Notes: generated from the sequence alone by a model not told the origin. A DNA stretch of 64,000 nucleotides from Enterococcus sp. 9D6_DIV0238 (GCF_002174455.2 NZ_CP147246.1:2073501-2137500); one strand, 5' to 3'. Numbered from the stretch's first letter, positions 54,408-64,000 are shown. Numbers and translations are program-made.

Positions 54408-55835
54408 TTAGATAGTGGTCAGCTTTTTAGCTAAGATTTCCCATTCCCGATCTAAAGGCACACTAGAAAATTTAAAGAAGGTGCAGCCAATATCCGATGA
54501 AGGCAAAGGAAAATTACAAATACAGACATCGATATCCAGCCGTTCGATCAAATTATTGTCGATCGGCTGGTTGAATACGAAAGCCAATTCCGCTGTTTTC
54601 GGTACATATTTATGCGCCAAATATTTATAATAAGCTGTTTCAGCAGAAGTTCCGCTCAAAGCAAAAAGGATTTTACTACTACGATTGACTTTCGCTTCAG
54701 TTAAGGAAGCTAAGCTGATCGCTAAATCTTCTTTATATAAGAAATCATGATTATCTTTAAGAATGGTCGTCCAAGTTTCGATTGTTTTTGGGTATTTTTT
54801 TTCCATCAAGGCTTTGAATTTAGAATCATTTTTTTGAAATAAAGGAGAAAGTTCCTGTAATGCTTTTTCATTCACCAGAAAGGCCTTGATGATTGCTTTT
54901 AGTTCAACATTTAAGGGGTAACTCAAACCGGAATGTTGGAAAAATTTAGTGACTAAGTGCTCGAAATCCTCTGTTGCCTGTAAAAAGCTATTTGGCAAAA
55001 AGTGGCTTTTCTCATCATAAACGATCGTGTCTAAGGAAATCAGAAATGCAAACACGATTTCAGAGTCCGTAATCAAGTTGTAAGAATCTGGACGTAATGA
55101 TTTTTTCGCTGCTGCTTTCAACATAATAAATGTATCACTATGGCGATATTTATCTAAAATTTTTGCGTCTAGATAGACTAACTTTTGCTGCCGTATTCTT
55201 TGTTCACTGACGGTCATCCAGCGGACGAATCGATGATAGTCAACATTAAGGATCAAGCCATAATTATGGAGTAGACTCCTCAATATCGCATACAAGTCCA
55301 TATGCCTACTTTTTAAATAAGAATGTTGATTGTATTCTGCCACTTGTTCAAAAAAATGGAAATAAAAGTAACGAGCATTGACTTCATCTCCAAGTATTTC
55401 AATTGGTGAAAGATTCAGGGTCAAATCAAAATCCTCTAATACCTCTTTTAAAACAGATAAATATTTACGAAGAGTAGATTCAGCGATGAAGAACTTTTCT
55501 GATAAGTAATCGATCGTTTCACTACGACCATAGAAAGTATCTTCCACGATAGAAAATAAAATATTGTTTTTCACCTCTTCTTCGATATAGCTCAAAATCG
55601 GATTCATATCTGTCGAGATATTTAGAATCAATGAAGAGTTTTCTAAAATCAATGAATCTGGAAACAGCTTACTTAAGGCTTGAATATCCCTTCTTAAGGT
55701 TTTTTGAGAAACTTCACATATTTCAGCTAATTCAGAAATTAGAATAGGTAATTCCGATTCCAATAATAAATTTAAAATAGTAATTTTTCGTTTAGTTGAT
55801 GTGTCTAATAATAATTTATAACCTATTTCATTCAT
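54408..55835 (-). CDS. Mga-like transcriptional regulator
   Basis: A 475-residue regulator of the same plan as those at 32970 and 34750. Helix-turn-helix segments are LPILISELAEICEVSQKTLRRDIQAL and ETIDYLSEKFFIAESTLRKYLSVL, followed by PRD-like helical domains. The start at 55835 follows TTTGGAGG; an in-frame ATG at 55871 lacks a site. It is divergent from the winged-helix gene at 56123 and the WxL cluster behind it, so it probably controls that cluster. Confidence 0.82.
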   Translation of the reverse strand: MNEIGYKLLLDTSTKRKITILNLLLESELPILISELAEICEVSQKTLRRDIQALSKLFPDSLILENSSLILNISTDMNPILSYIEEEVKNNILFSIVEDTFYGRSETIDYLSEKFFIAESTLRKYLSVLKEVLEDFDLTLNLSPIEILGDEVNARYFYFHFFEQVAEYNQHSYLKSRHMDLYAILRSLLHNYGLILNVDYHRFVRWMTVSEQRIRQQKLVYLDAKILDKYRHSDTFIMLKAAAKKSLRPDSYNLITDSEIVFAFLISLDTIVYDEKSHFLPNSFLQATEDFEHLVTKFFQHSGLSYPLNVELKAIIKAFLVNEKALQELSPLFQKNDSKFKALMEKKYPKTIETWTTILKDNHDFLYKEDLAISLASLTEAKVNRSSKILFALSGTSAETAYYKYLAHKYVPKTAELAFVFNQPIDNNLIERLDIDVCICNFPLPSSDIGCTFFKFSSVPLDREWEILAKKLTTI

Positions 55836-56122
55836 ATTATTTCCTCCAAAATCATAATATTCTAGAATCATAACAAAAAAAGTAAGGCAGATTTTATCTA
55901 AAATTTCTCCTCTTGAAGAAAAAACATAAAGAAAATTCTCATATTTTTATTAAAAAAATATATTTAAATTAAATAATAATTAAAAAACGACGAGTTTTTG
56001 GTTCGAATCGGCTGTTTTTGTTCTTTTTGATTTGTCCTTTGGCTAGACAAACCTAGTTTGTGTAAAAAAGGGGAATATAATATATTTTTTGTGCACAAAC
56101 AAAAGAAAGGAGAAATCAAATT

Positions 56123-56845
56123 ATGTATAATTTGGCAATTTTTAATACTAAAGACTATTTCATACCAACTTCTATTAAAATATGTGACTTTCACTTTTCT
56201 GATGAACAACAATTATTGGCGCAATTAGATACGATGCACGGCGTATTGATTTACAGCTCAGAGGAAAATCAAAATCAAGTCCTTGAATTGATTCTATCGA
56301 TCAAAAGACAATCACTTTTACCGATATGGGTGAAATCAAAGACTGACAATGAAATCAGTAAGAAAATCAACCTTGAATTAGGTGTGTTAGGTAATCTTGG
56401 CAGAAATATATCGGATGATGAAATGTTTGTCATCATTGAGAACACATTAAAATTGATTCACAGAACAGACGAAAAAAACATAGGTGAATCAAAAGCCAGC
56501 AATGAGCTCGAATTGAACTCCTTAAATTGTAGCATGAAACTACCGAATAAGTCAGAAGTGAGCCTTACACGTTTGGAGTATCGAATGGTGTCTTTGTTAG
56601 CGAGCAGAGTCAATCAGGCATTTACATATGAAGAAATTTCAGATTATGTTTGGGGAGGGAAGGAAGAAGTGGATAATTCTATAAAAACCTATCGTATAGC
56701 AAATGTTGCTTTCCATATAAGAAATAAGCTAAAGCAAGGCGGTGCTGACCCAAAGATTTTACGCACGGTTCGTTCAGTTGGATATCTACTTGATTCAAAT
56801 AAAGATACGAATTTTTTAAAGGAGGTGGTCGCGTATAATAGCTAA
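56123..56845 (+). CDS. Orphan winged-helix regulator of the second WxL cluster
   Basis: A 240-residue protein. The N-terminal half is weakly receiver-like (HGVLIYSSEENQNQVLELILSIKRQ) without a clear phospho-acceptor. The C-terminal winged helix is clear: SLTRLEYRMVSLLASRV, YEEISDYVWGG, IANVAFHIRNKLKQ and LRTVRSVGYLLD. Related to the products at 36209 and 37093. AAAGGAG precedes the ATG. It ends 24 bases before the large WxL gene, so it may be the first gene of that operon. Confidence 0.8.
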   Translation: MYNLAIFNTKDYFIPTSIKICDFHFSDEQQLLAQLDTMHGVLIYSSEENQNQVLELILSIKRQSLLPIWVKSKTDNEISKKINLELGVLGNLGRNISDDEMFVIIENTLKLIHRTDEKNIGESKASNELELNSLNCSMKLPNKSEVSLTRLEYRMVSLLASRVNQAFTYEEISDYVWGGKEEVDNSIKTYRIANVAFHIRNKLKQGGADPKILRTVRSVGYLLDSNKDTNFLKEVVAYNS

Positions 56846-56869
56846 AAATTTAAGATACAAGGAGGGAAA

Positions 56870-59800
56870 ATGAATGAAATGAATAAAACAAGAAAAAAAC
56901 GATTAATGTATATCAACATCCTTACAGTTTCAATTCTTTGTTTGGCTGTATTTGGACAGGTTTATTTTTCAGCGACTAAGCTATTTGCTAAAGAGCCCCT
57001 TTCTCTTACGTTGGTAGAAGAAAAGGTTAGTGAAAATCAAGCTTTCCATTTAGATATTTCTGATACACGAGATATGGAGGAACTCGGGCAAAAGACAGAG
57101 TTAGAGATACCTCAACCGACTGTTGAAGAAAAGTCAGATGCAATAGAACAAGTTCCGGCAGAAATCAAAAGAGAACTAAATCTATTCATTCCGCAAGGTA
57201 TAACTTTTGATATTGAAGCTGAAGAGAATATGCTTCAAGAAGAAAAAGAAAGTGAACTGCCAGTTTTTAGTTGGAATGAAACAAAACGAGTATTGACTAT
57301 TTCAATGGATGTAGAACAAGAAAATGTACGATTGATGCTTACCGCAGATGCTAGTGGTGAATATACATTTGAATTGAGTGACACTATAGATTCGGCGAAA
57401 CGACAAGAGTTGAAAATTTCTGTCGAGGAATCATCGGAAATAAAAGCACTCGAGGGAATCAAACCCTTAGCAGACGAAGTTTCAGTTAGCCCGAATGCTG
57501 AGAACACAGCTGAAATCACAGATTGGCAAAGTTTTGTTGAAGCTTTAGCGGATACGTCTATCACAACGATTTCATTACAGAATGATATTAGATTGTCAGG
57601 TGTTTTACAAAATTACGATGGTCTATTTAGCACAGATACTGTGGATATGGCTAGTGCAGAGAATGTATATTTCTATATTAATAAGGCTGCGAGTTCCCGT
57701 AGTATCACAATTAACGGAAATGGTCATACCTTTGACTTTGGAAATTTAGCAATAGGATTACTGAATGCCTCTACTACAGGCAGTTCTCAAGGTTTTTGGA
57801 TTTTTGATTTTGTAAATATTGATGTCATATCGAAAAACTTTTCGGGACCAATCTATAAATCCTCTCATACAGCAGCTAGTGCGACAACGAATGGATTGAC
57901 GGGTGCGGCAAGAACAAATACTCAAATAAATTTTGGCAGTGAAGCCACCCACACTCGTCAAGTTGAGACAATGCTTGGTTATTTAGTCGCACTTCATGAC
58001 TATAATGTACCAAACATTGAAATTACAGCAGATTTATTTACTACAGCAGGTACATTTGCTACAAGTTATTTTGCATTTAGTCCATCTGGAGGTGCTTCTC
58101 AACAAATATTTAGAAGTACGACGCGGGCAAATACGAGTGGTGGAATGGTGCATAACTATTTTGACATTGCTGGTACAGCAAGAAAAGTAGTTGTAGAGGG
58201 CAATGGCTATACATTGGATTTTGGTGCGATCGTGCATCACTTTGTTTCTGCAAATAATAATGGTGGGCGTTCGTGGGACATCAGCTTCAATAATATGGAT
58301 GTTTATCATGGAAACTATTGGGGAGCGTTGATTTATGATTCAGGCGGTAAGATGACGCTGAAGGACTATCAGGGATATGGTTCTCAATTTATGGAAGCTG
58401 GTACGACAGAGTTATATATTGATGGAGACACTCATTTAGAGCAGCAAGCTACGTATACGTCGATTGGCAAAAATGGCGATACAATACGAACCTGGTCGGT
58501 AAACAATGAACGCCAATCCTCATTGAGTGTGTCATCTGCCAAAGTTTTAGATAATGCCAAGTTCTATCTATCATCACGGGGAAGTAATGTTTTAGATATA
58601 AATGGCGGAAACTTTGATGTAGGAGAAGGTGCACAAGTAACATTTGAACGTGGCAATGCGGTTACTACGGCAGAAGGCGGGAATACAAACGTAACTTTAC
58701 GAAATTCTGCTGCACTGACTGTTGGTAAAAACGCAACAGTAAACATGATCAATAACCACGCGACCAATGGAACAGTGATTAATCTTCAAGGAACAACGTC
58801 TGTTTTAACAGTAAAAGAAGGCGCTATGTTGAATGTTTTGACAACCGCATATAACGGGACTGGTAATTCAAATCCCGGGACGGGAACGGGATCTTCTCAA
58901 ACGCCGATCTGGATGAGTGGTGGAACAATTTCAATTGACGGCTCATTAAATGTTAAAGGTGAAAACATGGGAGCCTCTAATACGAATTTAATTCATGCCA
59001 ATGCAGCATCTACATTTACGATTAATGCAAAAGGTTCATTAGATGTTCAAAGTGATAGTACGAGTTATGTTCAGAACCTTATATATATGGGAGGAACAGC
59101 AACAACAACGAAATTCCAATTTAGCGACGCAGTTAGAGTAAATTTACAAAAGCATGGAACTCTAACAGGGACTAATAATGCAAGTAGCGGATTGATTTCC
59201 TCCGGAGGAATTTTGGACGTATCTGTCCAAAATGTTTATCAATGGAATTATGGCAACATGAATGGTTCTGCAGATGATAGTGGATCAGATTTTCAATATG
59301 AACCAATGAGTAATATGCGTCTTACTTATGGGGGAAATGCACAGCCGACAATCACTCTGTCCAATGCTATGACCAGTGCAATATTGAATAATTTCAATCA
59401 GAATTTTACAACACAAGCACAGCGAGTTCTTTTTACGAGAGTTCCTGATCCAAATATTGCCATTCATAGTGTGGCTACAGATAATCATGGAGATTCAAGT
59501 TCAATAACTGTTCATGGTTATGCAATCCCAAATGCTTATATTCGTCTATGGGATGTACCTGTTGATAATTCTATTTCACCTGCATTGGATCCATCTACAG
59601 ATAAGGTGGTTTCACCAGTAGAGGATACGACGACGCCAATAGAATTTAGAAACAACTTTACAACGCAGTCTAATGCTAACGGAGACTGGTCGATCACCGT
59701 TCCTTCTGGAAATTATTTTACAGCAGGATCTGTTATTCATGCTTACGGTTTTGCTAGTTTGAAGGCAGAAGAAGTGACACAAACGGTTCTTGATAAAACA

Positions 59801-61024
59801 CCGCCAACTGCGTCAGGAGTGACTTATTACATTTCTTTAAATGATGGATTACCTGATCCAAAAGATATGGTCAAGGATGTGGCAGATACCAGTCCAATTA
59901 ATACAGGATTTGATTTTGCTTATGACGATCCTGAGACTGCCGCGCAAGCTGCACAGACACCTGGAGAACATACAGTTAAAATCAAAGTTTCAGATCGTGC
60001 AGTCAATGCTGATGGGCAAGCTGATCCTAATACGACAGTAGTTGATTCAACTTTGATCGTATACGATGAGGGTGCTGGTGTTTCTGGGTCAGATTTCGAA
60101 GCATCATACGTCGATATTCGTGACCTATCCGAACCGGAATTGATTACCTATATTCTGGAGAACTCTAAGGCAGAAGCATTTATGCTTTCTGGAGGAGTAC
60201 GAACAGATTTAAGTCAGTTGGTCACAGTCACTGATTTTGGCGGGTTAAATGACATCGCTAATATCCAGCCTAAAGAATATACAGTCACATTAACAGTTAA
60301 AGCTGCAGATTCTGGCTTAGCACAAGATATTACTGGGACGATCAAAGTGACAGTAGTCGATGTAGATGCTGTATTGACGGTCGAATTTATCAATGAACTC
60401 GGTCAAGTACTTCCTGGCTATACGATCACGATCGACAGTCAGGTTGGAGATAAAATCGATTTGACTAAAGAAGAGCGTGTGACAAAACAATTAACTGATT
60501 TAGAAAGTGCAGGATATGAAATCGCCGAACGTCCTGACAATGAGACGGAGGTAGTGATCAATAATACAGAAGTAACGGTCAGATACAAACTACAAGGTAT
60601 CTTGAGTTTAGCGTCAGCACCGAATGCTTTAGATTTTGGTTCACTTACTTACAACGCAACAACAAAACGTGTGGATGATCCATCGATCGACCAGCCGTTG
60701 ATCGTTACTGATACAAGAGCAGATACAGCAAATGGCTGGACACTAACAGCGTCACTATCGACCCCAATGAGAAATACAGAAGGACAAGAGTTGGTTAATG
60801 CTTTGCGTTACGTGTATCGAGGGAAAGAAACGATTTTAGATACGAATGCACAAACAGTCTTTCTAAATGCTGACGGCTCTGCTGGAAGCATCGATATCAG
60901 TAATAGCTGGGGATCACAAACTGGCACAGACGGTGTAAAACTGCAAATTGAATCATCAGATATTGTCCACACAGGAAACTATGTTGGTGTGATCACTTGG
61001 AAAGTAATGGCTGGACAGCCGTAA
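56870..61024 (+). CDS. Large WxL adhesin with pectate-lyase-like beta-helix and MucBP-like domain
   Basis: A 1384-residue surface protein. Signal/transmembrane segment at about 14-37; low-complexity acidic region to about 210. A beta-helix-like region of about 210-840 has repeated NGNGHTFDFGN, VEGNGYTLDFGAIVHHF and VTLRNSAALTVGKNATVNM strands, as in pectate-lyase-like adhesive domains. Ig-like parts follow to about 1140. A MucBP-like domain (VEFINELGQVLPGYTITIDSQVGD) is near 1165-1245, and the WxL domain has NGWTLTASL and VGVITWKVMAGQP at the end. Start at ATG 56870 or 56879 after GGAGGG. Confidence 0.88.
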   Translation: MNEMNKTRKKRLMYINILTVSILCLAVFGQVYFSATKLFAKEPLSLTLVEEKVSENQAFHLDISDTRDMEELGQKTELEIPQPTVEEKSDAIEQVPAEIKRELNLFIPQGITFDIEAEENMLQEEKESELPVFSWNETKRVLTISMDVEQENVRLMLTADASGEYTFELSDTIDSAKRQELKISVEESSEIKALEGIKPLADEVSVSPNAENTAEITDWQSFVEALADTSITTISLQNDIRLSGVLQNYDGLFSTDTVDMASAENVYFYINKAASSRSITINGNGHTFDFGNLAIGLLNASTTGSSQGFWIFDFVNIDVISKNFSGPIYKSSHTAASATTNGLTGAARTNTQINFGSEATHTRQVETMLGYLVALHDYNVPNIEITADLFTTAGTFATSYFAFSPSGGASQQIFRSTTRANTSGGMVHNYFDIAGTARKVVVEGNGYTLDFGAIVHHFVSANNNGGRSWDISFNNMDVYHGNYWGALIYDSGGKMTLKDYQGYGSQFMEAGTTELYIDGDTHLEQQATYTSIGKNGDTIRTWSVNNERQSSLSVSSAKVLDNAKFYLSSRGSNVLDINGGNFDVGEGAQVTFERGNAVTTAEGGNTNVTLRNSAALTVGKNATVNMINNHATNGTVINLQGTTSVLTVKEGAMLNVLTTAYNGTGNSNPGTGTGSSQTPIWMSGGTISIDGSLNVKGENMGASNTNLIHANAASTFTINAKGSLDVQSDSTSYVQNLIYMGGTATTTKFQFSDAVRVNLQKHGTLTGTNNASSGLISSGGILDVSVQNVYQWNYGNMNGSADDSGSDFQYEPMSNMRLTYGGNAQPTITLSNAMTSAILNNFNQNFTTQAQRVLFTRVPDPNIAIHSVATDNHGDSSSITVHGYAIPNAYIRLWDVPVDNSISPALDPSTDKVVSPVEDTTTPIEFRNNFTTQSNANGDWSITVPSGNYFTAGSVIHAYGFASLKAEEVTQTVLDKTPPTASGVTYYISLNDGLPDPKDMVKDVADTSPINTGFDFAYDDPETAAQAAQTPGEHTVKIKVSDRAVNADGQADPNTTVVDSTLIVYDEGAGVSGSDFEASYVDIRDLSEPELITYILENSKAEAFMLSGGVRTDLSQLVTVTDFGGLNDIANIQPKEYTVTLTVKAADSGLAQDITGTIKVTVVDVDAVLTVEFINELGQVLPGYTITIDSQVGDKIDLTKEERVTKQLTDLESAGYEIAERPDNETEVVINNTEVTVRYKLQGILSLASAPNALDFGSLTYNATTKRVDDPSIDQPLIVTDTRADTANGWTLTASLSTPMRNTEGQELVNALRYVYRGKETILDTNAQTVFLNADGSAGSIDISNSWGSQTGTDGVKLQIESSDIVHTGNYVGVITWKVMAGQP

Positions 61025-61035
61025 GAGGAGAGAAA

Positions 61036-61371
61036 ATGAGAATGAACAAATTGATTATTTTACTCAGCTCTTTGATTTTGCTGATCAGCATAGCCGTAGT
61101 ACCTTCGACTGTTTATGGAACAGAAGGAGCTGGCGGACAAGTAACTACGGGGGGAAAGATCTCGTTTTATGAAGATTCTCTCGAACCAAGTGAAAATTTA
61201 CCAGAAGTAGGGTCATCCACTGAACAAGAGTCTGAGGTCGTCGTAAAACCAGTTGGCAAGCTTCCAAGTACAGGGGAACTTATCCGTAACTTTAGTTTTG
61301 TCGGAATAGGTCTGCTCGTGCTCTTCCTTCTTTTACTCTTAGTAAGCAAACGAGTAAAGGAGGAGAAATAG
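61036..61371 (+). CDS. Small LPxTG-anchored protein of the WxL cluster
   Basis: A 111-residue protein. Signal peptide LIILLSSLILLISIAVV to about 30, a short acidic linker, LPSTGE near residue 76, a hydrophobic helix and VSKRVKEEK tail. Small LPxTG proteins like this are regular members of enterococcal WxL operons and are thought to act as covalent anchors or partners. GAGGAGAG lies before ATG 61036. The next gene starts right after its stop codon. Confidence 0.87.
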   Translation: MRMNKLIILLSSLILLISIAVVPSTVYGTEGAGGQVTTGGKISFYEDSLEPSENLPEVGSSTEQESEVVVKPVGKLPSTGELIRNFSFVGIGLLVLFLLLLLVSKRVKEEK

Positions 61372-62178
61372 ATGAAGAAACAGAAATTTAAAATCATTAC
61401 CAGCATGATCATTATGTTGACAAGCTTAACGTTTTTTAGTTCATCTGCTCAAGCGACAAATAGTTCTATCACACAACCAGGGACAGTAACTGTTGAAGGC
61501 AGTGCAATATCAAATCCGATAGACCCGGAAAATCCTGAAGAAGTCGTTGATCCTGGTGAAGGGCCGTCCACAGAAGGGCCTCTACGTATTGATTATGTGT
61601 CGTCGCTTGATTTTGGCAAAGCTAAAATTTCAGGTACAAACCGCACCTATCATGCATTAGCACAACAATTTCGAAGTGAGACTGGTCCGAGAGGCAGCTA
61701 TATCCAAATCACTGATCAGCGTGCCAATTCAACTGGCTGGACCTTACAAGTCAAACAGAATCATCAGTTTAGAAATACAGTGATTCAAAATGCCAATGAG
61801 CAAGAGTTGAATGGCGCCGTTTTATCTCTAGATAAAGGCTGGGCAAATAGTAGTGGAACAAGTGAATCCCCTACGGTTACCCGGGAAACGATTGCTTTAA
61901 ACTCAATCGGCACAGCCTATGACTTAGCAACAGCTTCCCCAGGCAGTGGCCGTGGTGTCTGGACGATTGCGTTTGGCGCTTCTGAAACAAATAGCAACAA
62001 TATGGAGACAACATTACTTCCAGTGGTAGATTCATCGGGCAATGCGCTGATCGATGATTTTTCTGGAAAGCCGGCTTATAGCAATTCTGCTGTTCGATTG
62101 GCTATTCCGAATGCAACAAAAATCTACCCAGTACAATATGCAACAGAACTGACTTGGATTTTAGCCGAGTTACCTTAA
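61372..62178 (+). CDS. WxL-domain surface protein
   Basis: A 268-residue secreted protein. Signal peptide to about 29 (SSAQA), a Pro/Glu linker (PIDPENPEEVVDPGEGPS), then a WxL domain with LDFGKAKISG, TGWTLQVKQN (first motif) and ELTWILAELP (second). It abuts the small LPxTG gene, whose AAAGGAGGAG end provides the ribosome site, so the two are translationally coupled. Confidence 0.9.
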   Translation: MKKQKFKIITSMIIMLTSLTFFSSSAQATNSSITQPGTVTVEGSAISNPIDPENPEEVVDPGEGPSTEGPLRIDYVSSLDFGKAKISGTNRTYHALAQQFRSETGPRGSYIQITDQRANSTGWTLQVKQNHQFRNTVIQNANEQELNGAVLSLDKGWANSSGTSESPTVTRETIALNSIGTAYDLATASPGSGRGVWTIAFGASETNSNNMETTLLPVVDSSGNALIDDFSGKPAYSNSAVRLAIPNATKIYPVQYATELTWILAELP

Positions 62179-62248
62179 CCATGTGATACTTCTGGATTCG
62201 TCCAGGTTATCAAATAAATTATATAGAAACATACAGGAGGAAATACAA

Positions 62249-63007
62249 ATGAAATTAACAACACTATCATCAGCAGCGATCGTAGCTGCACTAACACTAG
62301 GTGCTTTAGCGCCGACAGCAGCAATGGCAGCTCCAACAGAATTAGAATCAACTGGAACTGTAAAAGTTGAAGAAGGTGGCGACGAAGAAAGCCCAGGCGT
62401 TGTCGATCCAGAAAATCCAGATGTGGTTTTACCACCTGTTAATCCAGAACCAGGCGAAACTGTAAACCCAGATTTAGGACCATTGATGATTGAAAGAACT
62501 TCTAACTTAGACTTTGGCACAATCAAAACTTCAGCAAACGAAGTAACAGCTTATGCAACAGCAGCAAGCTTCGGTGAAGGCCCAGAAGCAGCAACACGTG
62601 GTGCTTATGTACAATGGCGTGATATCCGTGCTGGGGGAACATTTGGCTACACTGTAACTGCTGAAATGACACAACAATTTACGGGGGCTAGCTCAAACGC
62701 ATTAAGCGGTTCTACTATTGATTTCAGTAATGGATTTGTAGCAGCGCAAGGCGATAACACAAATGCAATTCCTTCAAATCTAACACCAGCTTTCCAATTG
62801 ACTGAAAATGGTGGCGCTCAAACAATTGTGACTGCAAATCAAGCAGCACAAGAAGGAAAAGGACGTTATATCATGGCTTTTGGTAACAGTACAGATGCTA
62901 CAGAAGGAAACTCTGTTAAATTAACTGTTCCAGCAGCAACAGCATCAAACATGGCTGTTGACACATATACAGCTAAAGTGACTTGGAAAGTCGTAGCTGC
63001 TCAATAA
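62249..63007 (+). CDS. WxL-like surface protein with altered first motif
   Basis: A 252-residue secreted protein close in layout to the previous one. Signal peptide ending AAMA near residue 27, linker VVDPENPDVVLPPVNPEPGE, domain LDFGTIKTSANEV and terminal VTWKVVAAQ. At the first WxL position it has TFGYTVTAEM, so Tyr replaces Trp. CAGGAGG precedes ATG 62249. The codon choice looks unusually uniform (GCA, CCA, GAA), which suggests high expression. Confidence 0.88.
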   Translation: MKLTTLSSAAIVAALTLGALAPTAAMAAPTELESTGTVKVEEGGDEESPGVVDPENPDVVLPPVNPEPGETVNPDLGPLMIERTSNLDFGTIKTSANEVTAYATAASFGEGPEAATRGAYVQWRDIRAGGTFGYTVTAEMTQQFTGASSNALSGSTIDFSNGFVAAQGDNTNAIPSNLTPAFQLTENGGAQTIVTANQAAQEGKGRYIMAFGNSTDATEGNSVKLTVPAATASNMAVDTYTAKVTWKVVAAQ

Positions 63008-63023
63008 TATCAGCTTTTCCTAA

Positions 63024-63204
63024 AGAGGCTGAGACAAAAGCGTTTAGCTCCGAGAAATAAGAAGAAATTCACGAAAATTGCTTTTCAAATTTTTGTGAAT
63101 TTCAGCTTATTCCCGAAGCCTTCAACTCTTAGTGCTTTAGCACTTAGAATTTGATGTGATCGAAGCGTAGCGTAGTAGCTGCTTTTTTCTCACCGTTTAT
63201 TCGG
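63024..63204 (+). repeat. Second long copy of the dispersed intergenic repeat
   Basis: Matches 54110-54345 closely: GCTCCGAGAAATAAG, ATTTTTGTGA, CAGCTTATT, CTTAGTGCTTTAGCACTTAG, GATGTGATCGAAGCG and CACCGTTTATTCG. It lacks about 50 central bases and the end hairpin. It lies between the WxL gene and the DUF916 gene. Confidence 0.85.
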
Positions 63205-63266
63205 GCTTATGATTCGAATCAATAGTAATATACATAGAAAAAATAAAAAGACATGAGGTTATAGAG

Positions 63267-64000
63267 ATGAAAAAAAGAGTAAGAGTAATAGGAATTGTTT
63301 TATTGATCATGTTGACGTTTTTGCCGAGTGTTCTTTTTAGTCGTTCGGTTTATGCAGATGACAGTAGTGAAGCGGCAGACGATGTTGCCGGTGCTACAGG
63401 TTTTACCTATAGCCTTAACTTTCCAGAAAATCAAATGGAAGACAATATTGGTTATTACAAATTAAAGATGAATAAAGGACAGGAACAAACGATTACGCTC
63501 ACCTTATCGAATCCTAGTGCTGAAAAAATTACGGTCAATATTGGCTTGAATGGCGCTGTTACTAATCAAAATGGTGTGATCGAATATGGTGATTCGGAAA
63601 TAGAAAATGACGCTTCTTTACAGTTTGATTTTGAAGATATTGTTTCAGGTCCAGAAACAGTTGACTTAGCAGCTGGTGAAACAAAAACAGTTGAAATCAA
63701 GATCAAGATGCCTGAAACAGGAACAAAAGGAGTGATTGCTGGAGGAATCCAGCTGATGAAAGCTGACCAGGATGGAAATGTGTCTAATGAAGGCGGTTCT
63801 CGAATTATTAATCAATACGCCTATATCATTGGTCTTTTACTTCAAGAATCGGATCAGGACCTGACGCCAGACTTGAAGCTGAATAAAGTATTTGCCGGAC
63901 AAAATAATTACCGAAATGCGATTTTCGTGGATTTTTCGAATGTGATCCCAGCATTCTTAAATGATATGACAGTAGAGACACAAATCAATGCAAAGGGGAA
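63267..64000 (+). CDS. DUF916 cell-surface protein, 3' part missing
   Basis: The first 244 residues are visible. Signal peptide (IVLLIMLTFLPSVLFSRSVYA), then a DUF916 domain (GFTYSLNFPENQMEDNIGYY, KGQEQTITLTLSNPSAEK, TVEIKIKMPETGTKGVIAGGIQLM). The beginning of the DUF3324 part (DLTPDLKLNKVFAGQNNYRNAI) runs off the right edge. Same architecture as the gene at 28766, so this is the WxL-interacting partner of the second cluster. GAGG precedes the ATG at a slightly long distance. Confidence 0.88.
   Translation, partial: MKKRVRVIGIVLLIMLTFLPSVLFSRSVYADDSSEAADDVAGATGFTYSLNFPENQMEDNIGYYKLKMNKGQEQTITLTLSNPSAEKITVNIGLNGAVTNQNGVIEYGDSEIENDASLQFDFEDIVSGPETVDLAAGETKTVEIKIKMPETGTKGVIAGGIQLMKADQDGNVSNEGGSRIINQYAYIIGLLLQESDQDLTPDLKLNKVFAGQNNYRNAIFVDFSNVIPAFLNDMTVETQINAKG

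Noticed and set aside
1..64000. tRNA, rRNA, intact insertion sequences, integrases or a replication origin
   Set aside because: I saw no cloverleaf-like segments, rRNA sequence, transposase or integrase reading frames, or DnaA-box clusters; a tRNA scan was not possible.

Overview
The window is low-GC Gram-positive chromosomal DNA, almost certainly from an Enterococcus. The first 19 kb carries a housekeeping order I associate with enterococci (dut, radA, a PIN/TRAM gene, ispD, ispF, gltX, cysE-cysS, mrnC, rlmB, yacP/rae1, a sigma-70 gene, veg, ispE, a zinc ABC operon, purR). The last 35 kb is dominated by WxL-domain and LPxTG surface proteins. The species cannot be fixed from sequence alone.

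Layout. 0-19 kb: housekeeping core, with serC cut by the left edge. Controls can be read directly: a tRNA-Cys-type T-box before cysE-cysS, a Zur-type box before adcA, a PurBox pair before purR, and a consensus promoter before veg. 19-23 kb: an M20 peptidase, an alpha/beta hydrolase, and an AraC regulator with a DUF2000 protein on the minus strand. 23-28.5 kb: an accessory locus with a secreted Trp-Trp-Gly protein followed by five tandem genes for 50-61 residue, two-helix membrane proteins. Next to it lies a pair of related secreted papain-fold proteins; one has Cys and His catalytic candidates plus ChW repeats, the other has lost both residues. 28.7-32.9 kb: a WxL cluster (DUF916/DUF3324 protein, small WxL protein, lectin-like WxL protein).

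33-48.8 kb: two divergent Mga-like regulators and two orphan winged-helix regulators, then a 1985-residue LPxTG adhesin with ten near-identical 252-bp repeats. After it come a DUF5105-type lipoprotein, a TcaA-like membrane protein, a ChW-repeat protein and a two-domain peptidoglycan hydrolase. 48.9-52.3 kb is decayed DNA: a broken MmcB-like gene, a broken fic gene, a frameshifted small gene and a regulator relic. 52.3-54.1 kb holds three ordinary enzymes (deaminase, flavin-type protein, acetyltransferase). 54.4-64 kb: a third Mga-like/winged-helix pair, then a second WxL cluster (1384-residue WxL adhesin, small LPxTG protein, two WxL proteins, and a DUF916 protein cut by the right edge).

How the parts fit. 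By the known WxL model, WxL domains bind peptidoglycan non-covalently while DUF916/DUF3324 proteins and small LPxTG proteins act as partners or anchors. Here each surface cluster sits beside Mga-like and/or OmpR-type winged-helix regulators, which suggests cluster-specific switching; that is inference. A dispersed intergenic repeat with inverted ends occurs about five times and often coincides with gene ends. The best candidates for undescribed biology are the secreted protein with its small-membrane-protein array, the active/dead papain-fold pair, and the recurring two-regulator module.
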